Below are positions 17,797-29,117 of a DNA stretch of 44,868 nt, piece after piece. How positions within the stretch are numbered: the first letter of the stretch is position 1; each line of letters begins with the position of its first letter. The notes under the pieces are model-generated. The model did no database searches and was not told the DNA's origin. It was given only the letters and a program-made list of their open reading frames with translations. The stretch is from Rhodospirillales bacterium 69-11 (lineage in GTDB: Bacteria; Pseudomonadota; Alphaproteobacteria; Acetobacterales; Acetobacteraceae): contig MKTV01000056.1 of NCBI GenBank assembly GCA_001898425.1, positions 104,018 through 148,885 of the forward strand, written 5' to 3'. A program made the position numbers and the translations under genes.

Positions 17797-19911
17797 TCAT
17801 GCCAGTCCCGCGGCGGAGACGAGCATGTCGATCAGCTTGATCCCGACGAAGGGCGCGACCAGGCCGCCCAGGCCGTAGATCAGCAGGTTGCGGCGGAGCA
17901 GTGCCGCGGCGCCGATCGGGCGGTAGGCGATGCCCTTCAGCGCCAGCGGGATCAGCGCCACGATGATCAAGGCATTGAAGATGATGGCCGACAGGATCGC
18001 GCTCTGCGGCGTCGCCAGGTGCATCACGTTCAGCACCTGGAGCTGCGGGTAGAAGGCGAGGAACATCGCCGGGATCATCGCGAAATACTTCGCGACGTCG
18101 TTGGCGATGCTGAACGTGGTCAGCGCGCCGCGGGTCATCAGCAACTGCTTGCCGATCTCGACGATCTCGATCAGCTTCGTCGGGTCGCTGTCCAGGTCGA
18201 CCATGTTGCCCGCCTCGCGGGCCGCGACGGTCCCGGTGTTCATCGCGACGCCGACATCGGCCTGCGCGAGCGCCGGCGCGTCGTTGGTGCCGTCGCCGCA
18301 CATCGCCACCAGCTTGCCGTGCGCCTGCTCGTCGCGGATCAGCTTGAGCTTCGTCTCGGGCGTGGCCTGGGCCAGGAAGTCGTCCACGCCCGCCTCGGCC
18401 GCGATCGCCGCCGCGGTGAGCGGATTGTCGCCCGTGATCATCACCGTGCGGATGCCCATCCGCCGCAGCGCGGCGAAGCGCTCGCGGATGCCGCCCTTCA
18501 CGATGTCCTTCAGCGCGATGACGCCGAGCAGGCGGCCGTCGCGGGCGACGGCGAGGGGGGTGCCGCCAGCCTTGGCGATCTCGTCCGCGCGGGCGGTCAG
18601 TTCGCGCGCCGCCGCGTCGGTGACGGTGTCGCGCACGGCGACCCCGCCGCGATCGCGCTCCGCGCCCTGTCGCACCCAGGCGAGCACCGCGTCCACCGCG
18701 CCCTTGCGGATCGAGACCCGGTCGTAGTCGATGCCGGACAGGCGGGTCTGCGCCGAGAACGGCACGAACTGCGCGCCGATCGGCGCCATGTCGCGGCTGC
18801 GCAGCCCGTACTCCTCCTTCGCGAGCACGACGATGGAGCGGCCTTCCGGCGTCTCGTCTGGGAGGGAGGCGAGCTGTGCCGCTTCCGCCAGCTCCTGCGC
18901 CGAGACGCCGGCGATCGGCAGGAAGGTGGTCGCCTGGCGGTTGCCCAGCGTGATCGTGCCGGTCTTGTCGAGCAGCAGCGTGTCGACGTCGCCCGCGGCC
19001 TCCACCGCGCGGCCGGACATCGCGAGGACGTTGAAACGCACCAGCCGGTCCATGCCGGCGATGCCGATCGCGGACAGCAATGCGCCGATCGTGGTCGGGA
19101 TCAGCGCGATGAACAGTGCCGCCAGGACCACCACCGGGATCGAGCCGCCGGCATAGGCCGCGAAGGCGGGGATGGTTGCGACGGCAACGACGAAGATGAT
19201 GGTCAGGCCGGCAAGCAGGATGTTCAGCGCGATCTCGTTCGGCGTCTTCTGCCGTTCCGCACCCTCGACCAGCGAGATCATGCGATCGAGGAAGGTCGAG
19301 CCCTGGGCTGCGGTGATGCGCACCACGATCCAGTCGGACAGCACGCGGGTGCCGCCGGTCACCGCCGAACGGTCGCCGCCGGATTCACGGATGACCGGGG
19401 CGGACTCGCCGGTGATCGCGCTCTCGTCGACCGAGGCGATGCCCTCGACGACCTCGCCGTCGGAGGGGATCAGGTCGCCCGCCTCCACCAGCACGATCTC
19501 ACCGGATGTCAGGTCGGGGGCCGCGACCGGCTCCCACAGGCCTTGGGGCGAGAACCGTCCGTCGCTGCCGGGCAGCAGGCGCTTCGCCTGCGTTTCGGTG
19601 CGCGCGCGCCGCAGGCTGGCGGCCTGCGCCTTGCCGCGCCCCTCGGCCACCGCTTCGGCAAAGTTGGCGAACAGAACGGTCACCCATAGCCACAGGATGA
19701 TCTGCAGGGTGAAGCCGAGACCGGCGCCGCCGCTCGCGAGGTCGCGGATTGCGAGCACCGTGGTGAGGGCGGCGACGACCTCGACCACGAACATCACCGG
19801 GTTGCGCGCCATCTGGCGCGGGTCGAGCTTGCGGACGGCCTGGCCGATCGCGGGCACCAGGATGGCCGGGTCCAGCAGCGTGGGCTGGGCGCTACGAGCA
19901 TGGGAGGACAT
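17797..19911 (-). CDS. kdpB: Potassium-transporting ATPase ATP-binding subunit KdpB
   Basis: The 704-residue P-type ATPase subunit that energises potassium uptake. It has the phosphorylation Asp in [10 protein letters not shown] (D315), the actuator TGES loop (167-170), the hinge [21 protein letters not shown], and N-domain elements between them. In E. coli KdpB the Ser of TGES is an inhibitory phosphorylation site; that Ser (S170) is kept here. The start [15 protein letters not shown] at 19911 lies 14 bases after the kdpA stop. The same frame stays open through the whole of kdpA, a side effect of high GC. The N-terminus is somewhat longer than in E. coli. Confidence 0.98.
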   Translation of the reverse strand: MSSHARSAQPTLLDPAILVPAIGQAVRKLDPRQMARNPVMFVVEVVAALTTVLAIRDLASGGAGLGFTLQIILWLWVTVLFANFAEAVAEGRGKAQAASLRRARTETQAKRLLPGSDGRFSPQGLWEPVAAPDLTSGEIVLVEAGDLIPSDGEVVEGIASVDESAITGESAPVIRESGGDRSAVTGGTRVLSDWIVVRITAAQGSTFLDRMISLVEGAERQKTPNEIALNILLAGLTIIFVVAVATIPAFAAYAGGSIPVVVLAALFIALIPTTIGALLSAIGIAGMDRLVRFNVLAMSGRAVEAAGDVDTLLLDKTGTITLGNRQATTFLPIAGVSAQELAEAAQLASLPDETPEGRSIVVLAKEEYGLRSRDMAPIGAQFVPFSAQTRLSGIDYDRVSIRKGAVDAVLAWVRQGAERDRGGVAVRDTVTDAAARELTARADEIAKAGGTPLAVARDGRLLGVIALKDIVKGGIRERFAALRRMGIRTVMITGDNPLTAAAIAAEAGVDDFLAQATPETKLKLIRDEQAHGKLVAMCGDGTNDAPALAQADVGVAMNTGTVAAREAGNMVDLDSDPTKLIEIVEIGKQLLMTRGALTTFSIANDVAKYFAMIPAMFLAFYPQLQVLNVMHLATPQSAILSAIIFNALIIVALIPLALKGIAYRPIGAAALLRRNLLIYGLGGLVAPFVGIKLIDMLVSAAGLA

Positions 19912-19925
19912 GGAAGGGTCTCGTC

Positions 19926-21635
19926 TCAAAACAGGGTGCCGGCGCGCATCGAGAGATGCTCGACGATCGGGCCCAGGGCGAGGGAGGGCAGGAAGGTGAG
20001 GCCGCCGGTGATCAGGATCACGCCGGTGACGAGGCCGACGAACAGGCCGCCATCCGTGGGCAGGGTTCCAGATGAAACCGGCACGATCTTCTTGCGTGCG
20101 AGCGAGCCCGCCACCGCCAGCATCGGCACGATCACCAGGAAGCGGCCGATGAACATCGCGAGCCCCAGCGTATCGTTCCAGAACGGCACGTTCGCGGACA
20201 GGCCGGCGAAGGCGCTGCCGTTGTTGCCGGTGGCCGAGGTGTAGGCATACAGCGCCTCGGAGAACCCGTGCGGGCCGGCATTGGACAGCGCGGCGGTGCC
20301 GGCGGGGATCACCACCGCGAGCGCGGTGAAGCCCAGGATCGACAGCGGCAGGCACAGGATCGCCAGCATGGCCATCTTGACCTCCTTCGCCTCGAGTTTC
20401 TTGCCGAGGTATTCGGGCGTGCGGCCCACCATCAGCCCGGCCACGAACATCGCCACGATCACGAACAGCAGCATGCCGTAGAGGCCGGAGCCGACGCCGC
20501 CGAAGACGATCTCGCCCAGCATGATGTTCAGCATCGGCACGAGCCCGCCCAGCGGCATGAGACTGTCGTGCATGGCGTTGACGGCGCCGCAGGACGCATC
20601 CGTGGTGATGGTCGCGAACAGCGCCGAGTTGGCGATGCCGAACCGCACCTCCTTGCCTTCCATGTTGCCGCCGGTCGGATCGACGTGGAACGCGGCGAAG
20701 GCGGGATTGCCCGCGGCTTCGGCCCAGTAGAGGGCGGTGACGCCGGCCAGGAACAGCAGCGCCATCACCGCGAAGATCGCCCAGCCCTGTCGCTCGTTGC
20801 CGACCGCGCGGCCGAACACGTTGGTCAGCGCCGCGCCGATCGCGAAGATCAGCAGCATCTGGATCAGGTTGGTCAGCGCCGTCGGGTTCTCGAACGGATG
20901 CGACGAGTTGGCGTTGAAGAAGCCGCCGCCATTGGTGCCGAACATCTTGATCGCCTCCTGCGAGGCGACCGGCCCTTGCGCGATGAGCTGCTTCGCGCCC
21001 TCGAGCGTGGTGGCATCGGTGTAGGCGGAGAGGTTCTGCGGCACGCCCTGCCAGACGAAGACCAGGGCGACGACGATGCAGACGGGCAGCAGCACGTAGA
21101 GCGTGCACCGGGTCATGTCGACCCAGAAGTTCCCAACCGTGTCCGCGCCGCGCCGCGCGAAGCCGCGGATCAGCGCGAGCGCGAGCGCCACCCCGGTCGC
21201 GGCCGAGACGAAGTTGTGCACTGTCAGCCCGGCCATCTGCACCAGGTACGACAGCGTCGCTTCCGGCACGTAGGACTGCCAGTTGGTATTGGTGACGAAG
21301 CTCACCGACGTATTGAAGGCGAGGTCGGGCGCGGGCGCCTGCAGGCCCTGCGGGTTGAAGGGCAGCACGCCCTGCAACCGCTGCAGCGCATAGAGCAGGA
21401 CGAAGCCGGCCAGGGTGAACACCAGCATCGCGACCGCGTAGCCGGTCCAGTGCTGCTCGATGCGCTCGTCCACGCCGGCGAGCCGGTAAAGGCCGCGCTC
21501 GACCGGTCGCAGCACGGGGGAGAGCAGGGTGCGCTCGCCCGCGAAGACCCGGTGCATGTAGCCGCCGAACGGCCGGGTGATGAGGAGGAGGAGGGCGAGG
21601 TAGAGGCCGATCTGCAGCCATCCGTCGAGGGTCAT
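19926..21635 (-). CDS. kdpA: Potassium-transporting ATPase potassium-binding subunit KdpA
   Basis: The 569-residue, channel-like subunit (superfamily of K+ transporters) that selects and conducts potassium. Around ten hydrophobic segments are visible. Selectivity-filter-like loops are recognisable in [47 protein letters not shown] and [12 protein letters not shown], each matching one of the four pore loops of KdpA. Length is close to the 557 residues of E. coli KdpA. It starts four bases after the kdpF stop and belongs to the same transcript. Confidence 0.98.
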   Translation of the reverse strand: MTLDGWLQIGLYLALLLLITRPFGGYMHRVFAGERTLLSPVLRPVERGLYRLAGVDERIEQHWTGYAVAMLVFTLAGFVLLYALQRLQGVLPFNPQGLQAPAPDLAFNTSVSFVTNTNWQSYVPEATLSYLVQMAGLTVHNFVSAATGVALALALIRGFARRGADTVGNFWVDMTRCTLYVLLPVCIVVALVFVWQGVPQNLSAYTDATTLEGAKQLIAQGPVASQEAIKMFGTNGGGFFNANSSHPFENPTALTNLIQMLLIFAIGAALTNVFGRAVGNERQGWAIFAVMALLFLAGVTALYWAEAAGNPAFAAFHVDPTGGNMEGKEVRFGIANSALFATITTDASCGAVNAMHDSLMPLGGLVPMLNIMLGEIVFGGVGSGLYGMLLFVIVAMFVAGLMVGRTPEYLGKKLEAKEVKMAMLAILCLPLSILGFTALAVVIPAGTAALSNAGPHGFSEALYAYTSATGNNGSAFAGLSANVPFWNDTLGLAMFIGRFLVIVPMLAVAGSLARKKIVPVSSGTLPTDGGLFVGLVTGVILITGGLTFLPSLALGPIVEHLSMRAGTLF

Positions 21636-21639
21636 GGCG

Positions 21640-21729
21640 TCAGAACCTCTCGGGCCGGATCAGGGCGTAGGCGAGATAGGCCAGCAGGCCCAGCATCACC
21701 ACGGCCCCCAGGATGAGGTCGAAGGTCAT
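21640..21729 (-). CDS. kdpF: KdpF small membrane subunit of the potassium pump
   Basis: A 29-residue single-helix peptide, translated by eye from the minus strand: [19 protein letters not shown], then [10 protein letters not shown] and TGA. KdpF stabilises the KdpFABC complex in E. coli and has the same size and pattern: one hydrophobic helix, then a short basic end with a PERF-type tail. It stops four bases before the kdpA ATG and starts seven bases after the stop of another tiny membrane-peptide frame. Confidence 0.92.
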   Translation of the reverse strand: MTFDLILGAVVMLGLLAYLAYALIRPERF

Positions 21730-21736
21730 CGGTGCC

Positions 21737-21820
21737 TCACAGCCGCTCGCAGCCGAACGCGTAGAGCACGCAGCCGCCGAGGAAGGCGGCGCCAAGCAGG
21801 AGGTAGAGAAGGTCGAACAT
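21737..21820 (-). CDS. 27-residue membrane peptide, first frame of the kdp operon
   Basis: Minus-strand ATG at 21820 encodes MFDLLYLLLGAAFLGGCVLY then AFGCERL and TGA. It is a single hydrophobic helix with a short charged C-terminus ending ERL. It resembles KdpF in size and topology but differs in sequence and has two Cys. Its stop lies seven bases before kdpF, and it is the first open frame after the predicted promoter. From memory, a similar tiny frame ending in CERL precedes kdpF in other alphaproteobacteria, which would argue that it is translated; I cannot check this here. The function is unknown; a second accessory helix of the pump is the simplest guess. Confidence 0.7.
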   Translation of the reverse strand: MFDLLYLLLGAAFLGGCVLYAFGCERL

Positions 21821-23083
<1,263 letters not shown>

Positions 23084-23092
23084 GGCTCTGCG

Positions 23093-24289
<1,197 letters not shown>

Positions 24290-24290
24290 C

Positions 24291-25166
24291 ATGGCCATCC
24301 TGGTCGACGCCAACACCAAGGTCATCACCCAGGGCTTCACCGGCGCCCAGGGCACGTTCCACTCCGAACAGGCGATCGCCTACGGCACCAAGGTCGTGGG
24401 CGGGGTCACCCCCGGCAAGGGCGGCACGACGCACCTGAACCTGCCCGTGTTCGACACGGTGTGGGAGGCGCGGGAGAAGACCGGCGCCGATGCCTCCGCG
24501 ATCTACGTCCCGCCGCCCTTCGCGGCCGACGCGATCCTGGAAGCGATCGACGCCGAGGTGCCGCTGATCGTCTGCATCACCGAGGGCATCCCGGTGCTCG
24601 ACATGGTCCGCGTCAAGCGGGCCCTGTCCGGCTCCAAGTCCCGGCTGATCGGGCCGAACTGCCCCGGCGTCATCACCCCCGACGCCTGCAAGATCGGCAT
24701 CATGCCCGGCCACATCCATCGCCGCGGAACGGTCGGCATCGTCTCGCGCTCCGGCACGCTGACCTACGAGGCGGTGGCGCAGACGACCGCCGCGGGCCTT
24801 GGCCAGACGAGCTGCGTCGGTATCGGCGGCGACCCGGTGAAGGGCACGGACTTCATCGAGGTGCTGGAGATGTTCCTCGCCGATCCCGAGACCAAGCAGA
24901 TCATCATGATCGGCGAGATCGGCGGGCAGAGTGAGATCGACGCCGCCGAGTTCCTCGCTGCGAACAAGGTGAAGAAGCCGACGGTGGGCTTCATCGCGGG
25001 CGCCACCGCGCCGCCGGGCCGCCGCATGGGTCATGCGGGCGCGGTCATCAGCGGCGGCAAGGACACGGCGGCCGCGAAGATGGATGCGATGCGCAGCGCC
25101 GGCATCCACGTGGCCGACAGCCCGGCCGCGCTGGGCAGCACGATGGTCGAGGTGCTGAAGGGCTGA
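24291..25166 (+). CDS. sucD: Succinyl-CoA synthetase alpha subunit
   Basis: The 291-residue subunit that binds CoA and carries the phospho-His. The CoA-binding Rossmann segment begins [28 protein letters not shown] and [10 protein letters not shown] are strict family motifs. The phosphorylated His is H248 in [13 protein letters not shown]. The ATG at 24291 follows GGGAGG at 24276-24281. In many alphaproteobacteria sucA, sucB and lpd follow; here the operon ends at a palindromic repeat and a convergent monooxygenase gene, so those genes must lie elsewhere. Confidence 0.98.
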   Translation: MAILVDANTKVITQGFTGAQGTFHSEQAIAYGTKVVGGVTPGKGGTTHLNLPVFDTVWEAREKTGADASAIYVPPPFAADAILEAIDAEVPLIVCITEGIPVLDMVRVKRALSGSKSRLIGPNCPGVITPDACKIGIMPGHIHRRGTVGIVSRSGTLTYEAVAQTTAAGLGQTSCVGIGGDPVKGTDFIEVLEMFLADPETKQIIMIGEIGGQSEIDAAEFLAANKVKKPTVGFIAGATAPPGRRMGHAGAVISGGKDTAAAKMDAMRSAGIHVADSPAALGSTMVEVLKG

Positions 25167-25172
25167 CGGCTG

Positions 25173-25313
25173 GTGTCATGGCCGCCGTAGGGCGGCCATC
25201 CACGACTTTCGCCTCCCCGTTTCGTTTCGTGTGGAACGAAGTCGTGGATGGCCGGCACAAGGCCGGCCATGACACGGGAGGCGGCCGGCACGGCGCAGCA
25301 CCGGCCATGACAC
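25173..25313. repeat. Full nested palindromic repeat (cruciform) plus an extra half-copy
   Basis: Between convergent sucD and the monooxygenase gene. The outer arms GTGTCATGGCC (25173-25183) and GGCCATGACAC (25265-25275) pair perfectly. The inner arms GGCCATCCACGACTT (25194-25208) and AAGTCGTGGATGGCC (25239-25253) pair perfectly over 15 bp. Each flank is also a hairpin by itself (ATGGCCGCC/GGCGGCCAT on the left, ATGGCCGGC/GCCGGCCAT on the right). A further half-copy is at 25303-25313. The apex is about 30 bases. The structure could end transcription from both sides. Confidence 0.85.
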
Positions 25314-25322
25314 TGGGTCGCC

Positions 25323-27194
25323 TCACCCCGCCGCCTCGAACACGTACGGCGCCAGCGTCGCCTGTGCCTCGCGCCTGATGCGGTGCCAGGTCTCCGGCCC
25401 GCCGTAATAGGCAAGGCTCCCCGGCGCCGCATTGCCGTCGCCGTTGTAGTAGGACAGGCAGTCGCGCAGCGGCGCGGTGCGGAGGTCCGCCTCCCGGCAA
25501 TGCGCGGCGTACTCGTCCTCCGGCGCCTTCTGGATGTCCACCACGGCCGCGCCCCGTTCCCGGATCGTGCTGAGCATCCACACCACGTAGTCCGTGTGAC
25601 CCTCGATGCCGCGGGTGAAGTTGAACTGCGCCCCGCCGCTCTGCGGTCCCGACATGATGAACAGGTTCGGAAATCCCTGCGTGTGCAGGCCGAGGAACGT
25701 CCGCACTCCGTCCTGCTGCCACTTCTCCCGCAAGGTCCGCCCGCCGCGGCCGGTGATCATGTTGAACGTGGAAGTCGCCATCCACTGGAATCCGGTCGCG
25801 TAGATCAGCACGTCGAGCGGGTACTCCACCCCGTCATGCACCACGCCCCGCTCGTTGATGCGCTGGACGCCGAGCGGCGCGGTGTCGACGAGGTGGACGT
25901 GCGGGAGGTTGAAGGCGGGCAGGAACTCGTCGTGGAAGGTCGGCCGCTTGCAGCCGTACGGGTAGTAGGGCTTCAGCGCCGCCGCGGTCTTCGGGTCCTT
26001 GACGATCGCGTCGATGCGGGCGCGGATCTGCTCCATGATCCGGAAGTTGCTCTCGAGCTGCTTCTGGATCAGCTCTTCCGGCGTCAGCTCCCGCTCATAC
26101 GTGCGCTTGGGCTTCACCGTCTCAATCTTGCCCGCCATGTAGTCGTCGTTCGCCTTCAGCGCCGTGCGGCCGGACGAGATCTTCGCCAGCCGCTCCCGCC
26201 GCGCCTTGGCCCAGCCGGGCTCCTGCTGCCATTGCGCGATCTCCTCGGCGGTCGTCGCGCGCTGGTCGCGCACGTCGATCGTCGAGGGCGTGCGCTGGAA
26301 CACGTAGAGTTCGCCGGCCACTTTCGCGAGCTCCGGCACGACCTGCACCGCGGTCGCGCCGGTGCCGATGATGCCGATGCGCTTGCCGCGCAGCTCCACC
26401 TCGTAGTTCCAGCGGGAGGTGTGGAACGACTCGCCCTGGAACGTCTCCATCCCTTCGATCCGCGCGAGCTTGGGCGTGGTCAGGATGCCGTTCGCCAGCA
26501 CGACGAACCGTGCCCGCATGCGGTCGCCGCGATCGGTGTGCACGATCCAGCGGCGGGCCGCTTCGTCCCACACCGTTTCCTGCACCGTCGTGTGGAACAG
26601 GCAGTGGTCGTAGAACCCGGTTCGGTCCGCCATCGCCTGGCAGTATTCGAGGATCTCGAACCCCGACGCGAACTTCATCTTCGGGAAGTATCCCATCTCC
26701 TCCAGCAGCGGCAGGTAGCTGTAGGATTCGACGTCGCAGGCGATGCCGGGATAGCGGTTCCAGTACCATGTGCCGCCGACATCGCCGCCCTTCTCGCAGA
26801 ACCGCACGTCCTGGAATCCGGCCTCGCGCAGCTTCCACCACAGCAGCAGGCCGGCGAAGCCCGCGCCGACCACCAGGATCTCGCAATCGTCGGTCAGCGC
26901 CGGGCGCTCGATCGGCGGGGCGGAGTAGACGTCGGCCAGGTATTTGGCGAACGCGCCTTCCATCGCGATGTAGTCGGCCGCGCCGCGCCGCGTCTCCTTG
27001 AAGTCGCGGTAGCGCGCCCGCTCGTCGTCGGTGAAGCGTGCGTCGGGCGGGGGTGGCGGGAGGCTGGTCAGCGACGCGTCGGCGATGGGCACGTAGCCCT
27101 GGCCGGTGATCTTGTCGGAGGCCTTGGCCGCGCGCGTGGCGAACAGCTTGAGGCCGGTGGCGGGATCGGTCCGGACGGGCGGGGTCATGGGCAT
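25323..27194 (-). CDS. Flavin-containing monooxygenase, Baeyer-Villiger type
   Basis: A 623-residue class B flavoprotein monooxygenase. After a roughly 100-residue N-terminal extension comes the FAD motif ILVVGAGFAGLLLWWKLREAG (G110, G112, G115). The Baeyer-Villiger fingerprint FxGxxxHxxxW is present as FQGESFHTSRWNYE, directly before the NADPH motif IGIIGTGATAVQVVPELA. The DVGGTWYWNRYPG block is also typical. These enzymes turn ketones into esters or lactones using NADPH and O2; the substrate cannot be told. The long N-terminus occurs in a subset of such enzymes. The gene stands alone, with an unusual repeat array upstream and the convergent TCA operon downstream. Confidence 0.92.
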   Translation of the reverse strand: MPMTPPVRTDPATGLKLFATRAAKASDKITGQGYVPIADASLTSLPPPPPDARFTDDERARYRDFKETRRGAADYIAMEGAFAKYLADVYSAPPIERPALTDDCEILVVGAGFAGLLLWWKLREAGFQDVRFCEKGGDVGGTWYWNRYPGIACDVESYSYLPLLEEMGYFPKMKFASGFEILEYCQAMADRTGFYDHCLFHTTVQETVWDEAARRWIVHTDRGDRMRARFVVLANGILTTPKLARIEGMETFQGESFHTSRWNYEVELRGKRIGIIGTGATAVQVVPELAKVAGELYVFQRTPSTIDVRDQRATTAEEIAQWQQEPGWAKARRERLAKISSGRTALKANDDYMAGKIETVKPKRTYERELTPEELIQKQLESNFRIMEQIRARIDAIVKDPKTAAALKPYYPYGCKRPTFHDEFLPAFNLPHVHLVDTAPLGVQRINERGVVHDGVEYPLDVLIYATGFQWMATSTFNMITGRGGRTLREKWQQDGVRTFLGLHTQGFPNLFIMSGPQSGGAQFNFTRGIEGHTDYVVWMLSTIRERGAAVVDIQKAPEDEYAAHCREADLRTAPLRDCLSYYNGDGNAAPGSLAYYGGPETWHRIRREAQATLAPYVFEAAG

Positions 27195-27362
27195 GGTCCT
27201 TGGTATTTCCTCGTATACGCGACTCTACCCGGCGGTAGGTGGGGTGGCCAGGGACCGGCGCCTCCGCGCTCCCGAGTGCCGCGCGTCTCATCGGCGTCTC
27301 ACGTCGCCGCAAACGATCTGGCGAGGTAATGGAGTCTCGGAGGTCGGGACGGGCGCCGCCCC
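27195..27362. other. Upstream region of the monooxygenase gene
   Basis: Left part of the 505-base gap between the monooxygenase start (27194) and the stop of the 181-residue gene (27700). It presumably contains the monooxygenase promoter; AT-rich words near 27200-27225 (TATTTCCTCGTATACG read on the plus strand) stand out, but no clear -35/-10 pair was found. No gene is seen. Confidence 0.4.
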
Positions 27363-27677
27363 GTGTCATGGCCGGCGCAGGCCCCGCCCGTGCGCTGGCC
27401 GGCGCAGCCCGCGCCCCCCGCGTCGTGGCCCAAGGCGGCGGCCCCGCCCCCCGCGTCGTGGCCCGAGGCGCCGGCCGCGCCCCCCGTGTCGTGGCCCGAG
27501 GCGGCGGCCGCGCCCCCCGTGTCATGGCCGGCGCAGGCCGGCCAACCACGACTTCGTGCCGTCCGGAAAGTCATGGATGACCGCCCTCCGGCGGCCATGA
27601 CACAGGGGGACGTCCCACGACACAGGGCCGGCCATGACACAGGGGAACGTCCCACGACACAGGGGCGGCCATGACAC
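27363..27677. repeat. Compound array of the palindromic repeat with 33-bp tandem units
   Basis: The array opens with GTGTCATGGCC at 27363-27373. Then follow units with the core G(C/T)GTC(G/A)TGGCC. Those starting near 27420, 27453, 27486 and 27519 repeat every 33 bases exactly; the two steps before them are 27 and 30. A full nested palindrome sits at 27519-27603 with degenerate inner arms (AACCACGACTT / AAGTCATGGATGACC). Then come inverted half-copies, GGCCATGACAC at 27593-27603 and 27667-27677 and others between, separated by GACGTCCCACGACACAGGG-type spacers. Long frames read across it in several phases but encode only the repeat. Confidence 0.85.
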
Positions 27678-27699
27678 AGGGGGACGCCCGTTCCAGCCC

Positions 27700-28245
27700 T
27701 CAGCCCACCCCGCCCGCATCGCCCCGCGACACGGGCGGCAGCGCCGGCGGACGCGGCCACACGCCCTCGCACCCCAGCGCCTCCGCCATCCGGCTGAGCG
27801 CGATGTGCTCGGTCCACGCCGCTTGGTCGCACACCGCTTCCCGCGCCTCCTGCTTCCGCCGCACTCCCTGCACCCGCAGCAACAACGAGCGCGTGCCCGC
27901 CGCATGCCGCATCATCGCCGCCGCTTGCGCGTTGCACTTGAGCGCCAGCGCCGTATCCGCCTCGTGCACCCGCGCAAGCCGCAGGCTCTCGAGCGCCTGG
28001 GACTGCGCCGCGACATACTGCGCCGCCAGCGCCGCCTCCTCCGCATTGACCGGCAACAGCGAGGCGACCATCGCCATCGCCGCATTGTCGCGGATCGTGA
28101 GCGCATCCGGATCGGGCGACGCCGGCGGCGGCAGCGCAGCCCGCAACGCGTGGATCACGTGGTGATAAAGATCGGCCGGAAGCCGGAGAGTGAAGTCTGA
28201 CCTGTCCACACCGGCACTATGCACGTTAGCTATTCTGACGGGCAA
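27700..28245 (-). CDS. Uncharacterised 181-residue helical protein
   Basis: I do not recognise a characterised family. After a short strand-like start (DFTLRLPADLYHHVIHALRAAL) the protein is almost wholly helical and Ala-rich. It has a block MAMVASLLPVNAEEAALAAQYVAAQSQALESLRLAR and a later KCNAQAAAMMRHAAGTRSLLLRVQGVRRKQEAREA. From memory, similar blocks occur in a hypothetical family abundant in Acetobacteraceae genomes. The start is uncertain: TTG at 28245, or GTG at 28224 or 28209; none has a good ribosome site. The C-terminus ends beside the repeat array. The steady non-repetitive sequence and conserved-looking blocks favour a real gene. Confidence 0.65.
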   Translation of the reverse strand: MPVRIANVHSAGVDRSDFTLRLPADLYHHVIHALRAALPPPASPDPDALTIRDNAAMAMVASLLPVNAEEAALAAQYVAAQSQALESLRLARVHEADTALALKCNAQAAAMMRHAAGTRSLLLRVQGVRRKQEAREAVCDQAAWTEHIALSRMAEALGCEGVWPRPPALPPVSRGDAGGVG

Positions 28246-28353
28246 GCGTGATCAGGGGTCTGCTGGCCCGGCCGGTCACCGGCAGCCCCGCAACGCTGGC
28301 CGTGGTCTCGCTTCGCTGCTACCTCCCGCGCTCCAAGACCGAAGGACCCGCAA

Positions 28354-28785
28354 GTGACCCCATCCATCGCTCCCAAGATGCAGGATGAAGCCCTGCTGAT
28401 CGGCCGCATCCTGCTGGTGCTGCTCTTCGTGGTGTTCGGCTGGGGCAAGATGCTCGACTACGACGCCACCGTCGCCACCATGACCCGGGTGGGCGCGCCG
28501 ATGCCGTCGCTCGCCGCACTCGTCGCGATCGTGGCGGAGGTGCCGCTGGTGCTGCTGATCGCGATCGGCGCCTGGACCCGGCCGCTCGCGCTGCTGCTGG
28601 CGGTCTATACGCTCGGCACCGCGCTGATCGGGCATGCGTTCTGGAACCTGGAAGGCGCCGCGCGCTATTCCAACGCCATCAACTTCTACAAGAACATCAG
28701 CGTCATCGGCGGCTGCCTGCTGCTCTACGCCGCCGGGGCGGGGCGGTACTCGGTGGATGCGTGGCGCGCGCGCAGGGTGAGGTGA
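28354..28785 (+). CDS. DoxX family membrane protein
   Basis: A 143-residue protein with four hydrophobic segments: ALLIGRILLVLLFVVFGWGKM, MPSLAALVAIVAEVPLVLLIAIGAW, PLALLLAVYTLGTALIGHAFW and ISVIGGCLLLYAAGAG. The RILLVLLFVVFGWGKMLDY start and the HAFWNLEGAARYSNAINFYKNISVIGG end match the DoxX/DUF417-like group. Members are poorly characterised; some act in thiosulphate oxidation or redox stress. It starts with GTG at 28354. It stands alone, divergent from the 181-residue gene. Confidence 0.9.
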   Translation: MTPSIAPKMQDEALLIGRILLVLLFVVFGWGKMLDYDATVATMTRVGAPMPSLAALVAIVAEVPLVLLIAIGAWTRPLALLLAVYTLGTALIGHAFWNLEGAARYSNAINFYKNISVIGGCLLLYAAGAGRYSVDAWRARRVR

Positions 28786-29117
28786 ACGGAGAAGGGGCCG
28801 GTCCCGGCTGACGGCACGACGGCGCCAACCGCAACGTGCCGATCGGGAACGTCAGTCCAGGTCTGGAGCCTGCAACGAAACCCCGGCGCAAGGAGGATCG
28901 AACGCGCCAGCGTCATCGGGACCAGCCAGCAGATCGATCCTTGAAGGCCGGTTCAAGGTTCGTCCTAGCCGGCGAGCCATATCCTGGAGCCGCCGCCGCG
29001 TGTGCTCCCCCCTGGACAACCCCCCCTGGACAAACCCCCCTGGCAAACCCCCCTGGACAAACGGCGCCCCGCCCCGCCCCATAGCGCCCAACGCCATCCA
29101 CGGGAGGACCCACCCCA
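28786..29117. other. Intergenic region upstream of the serine hydrolase gene
   Basis: A 332-base gap without a convincing gene. It holds a short tandem repeat at 29007-29062 (annotated separately) and the ribosome site GGGAGGA at 29102-29108 for the next gene. Elsewhere nothing clear is seen. Confidence 0.5.
29007..29062. repeat. Four tandem ~14-bp units with C6-7 runs (G-quadruplex-prone on the minus strand)
   Basis: Four copies of a CCCCCCTGGACAAA-like unit, with TGG at 29013, 29027, 29041 and 29054 (steps 14, 14, 13). Each carries a run of about six C. The minus strand therefore has four regularly spaced runs of six or more G with loops of about 8 bases, a layout capable of forming a G-quadruplex. 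It ends 55 bases before the ATG of the serine hydrolase gene. Confidence 0.8.

Noticed and set aside
17797-21621. A single 1274-residue frame spanning kdpB and the whole of kdpA
   Set aside because: The upstream 570 codons are an Arg/Ala/Pro-rich shadow of kdpA in another frame; KdpB starts at 19911, 14 bases after kdpA. High GC removes stop codons.
27239-27600. Proteins with APRVVARGGGR repeats in the intergenic array
   Set aside because: The frames only translate the 33-bp DNA repeat, exist in several phases and both strands, and lack a ribosome site.
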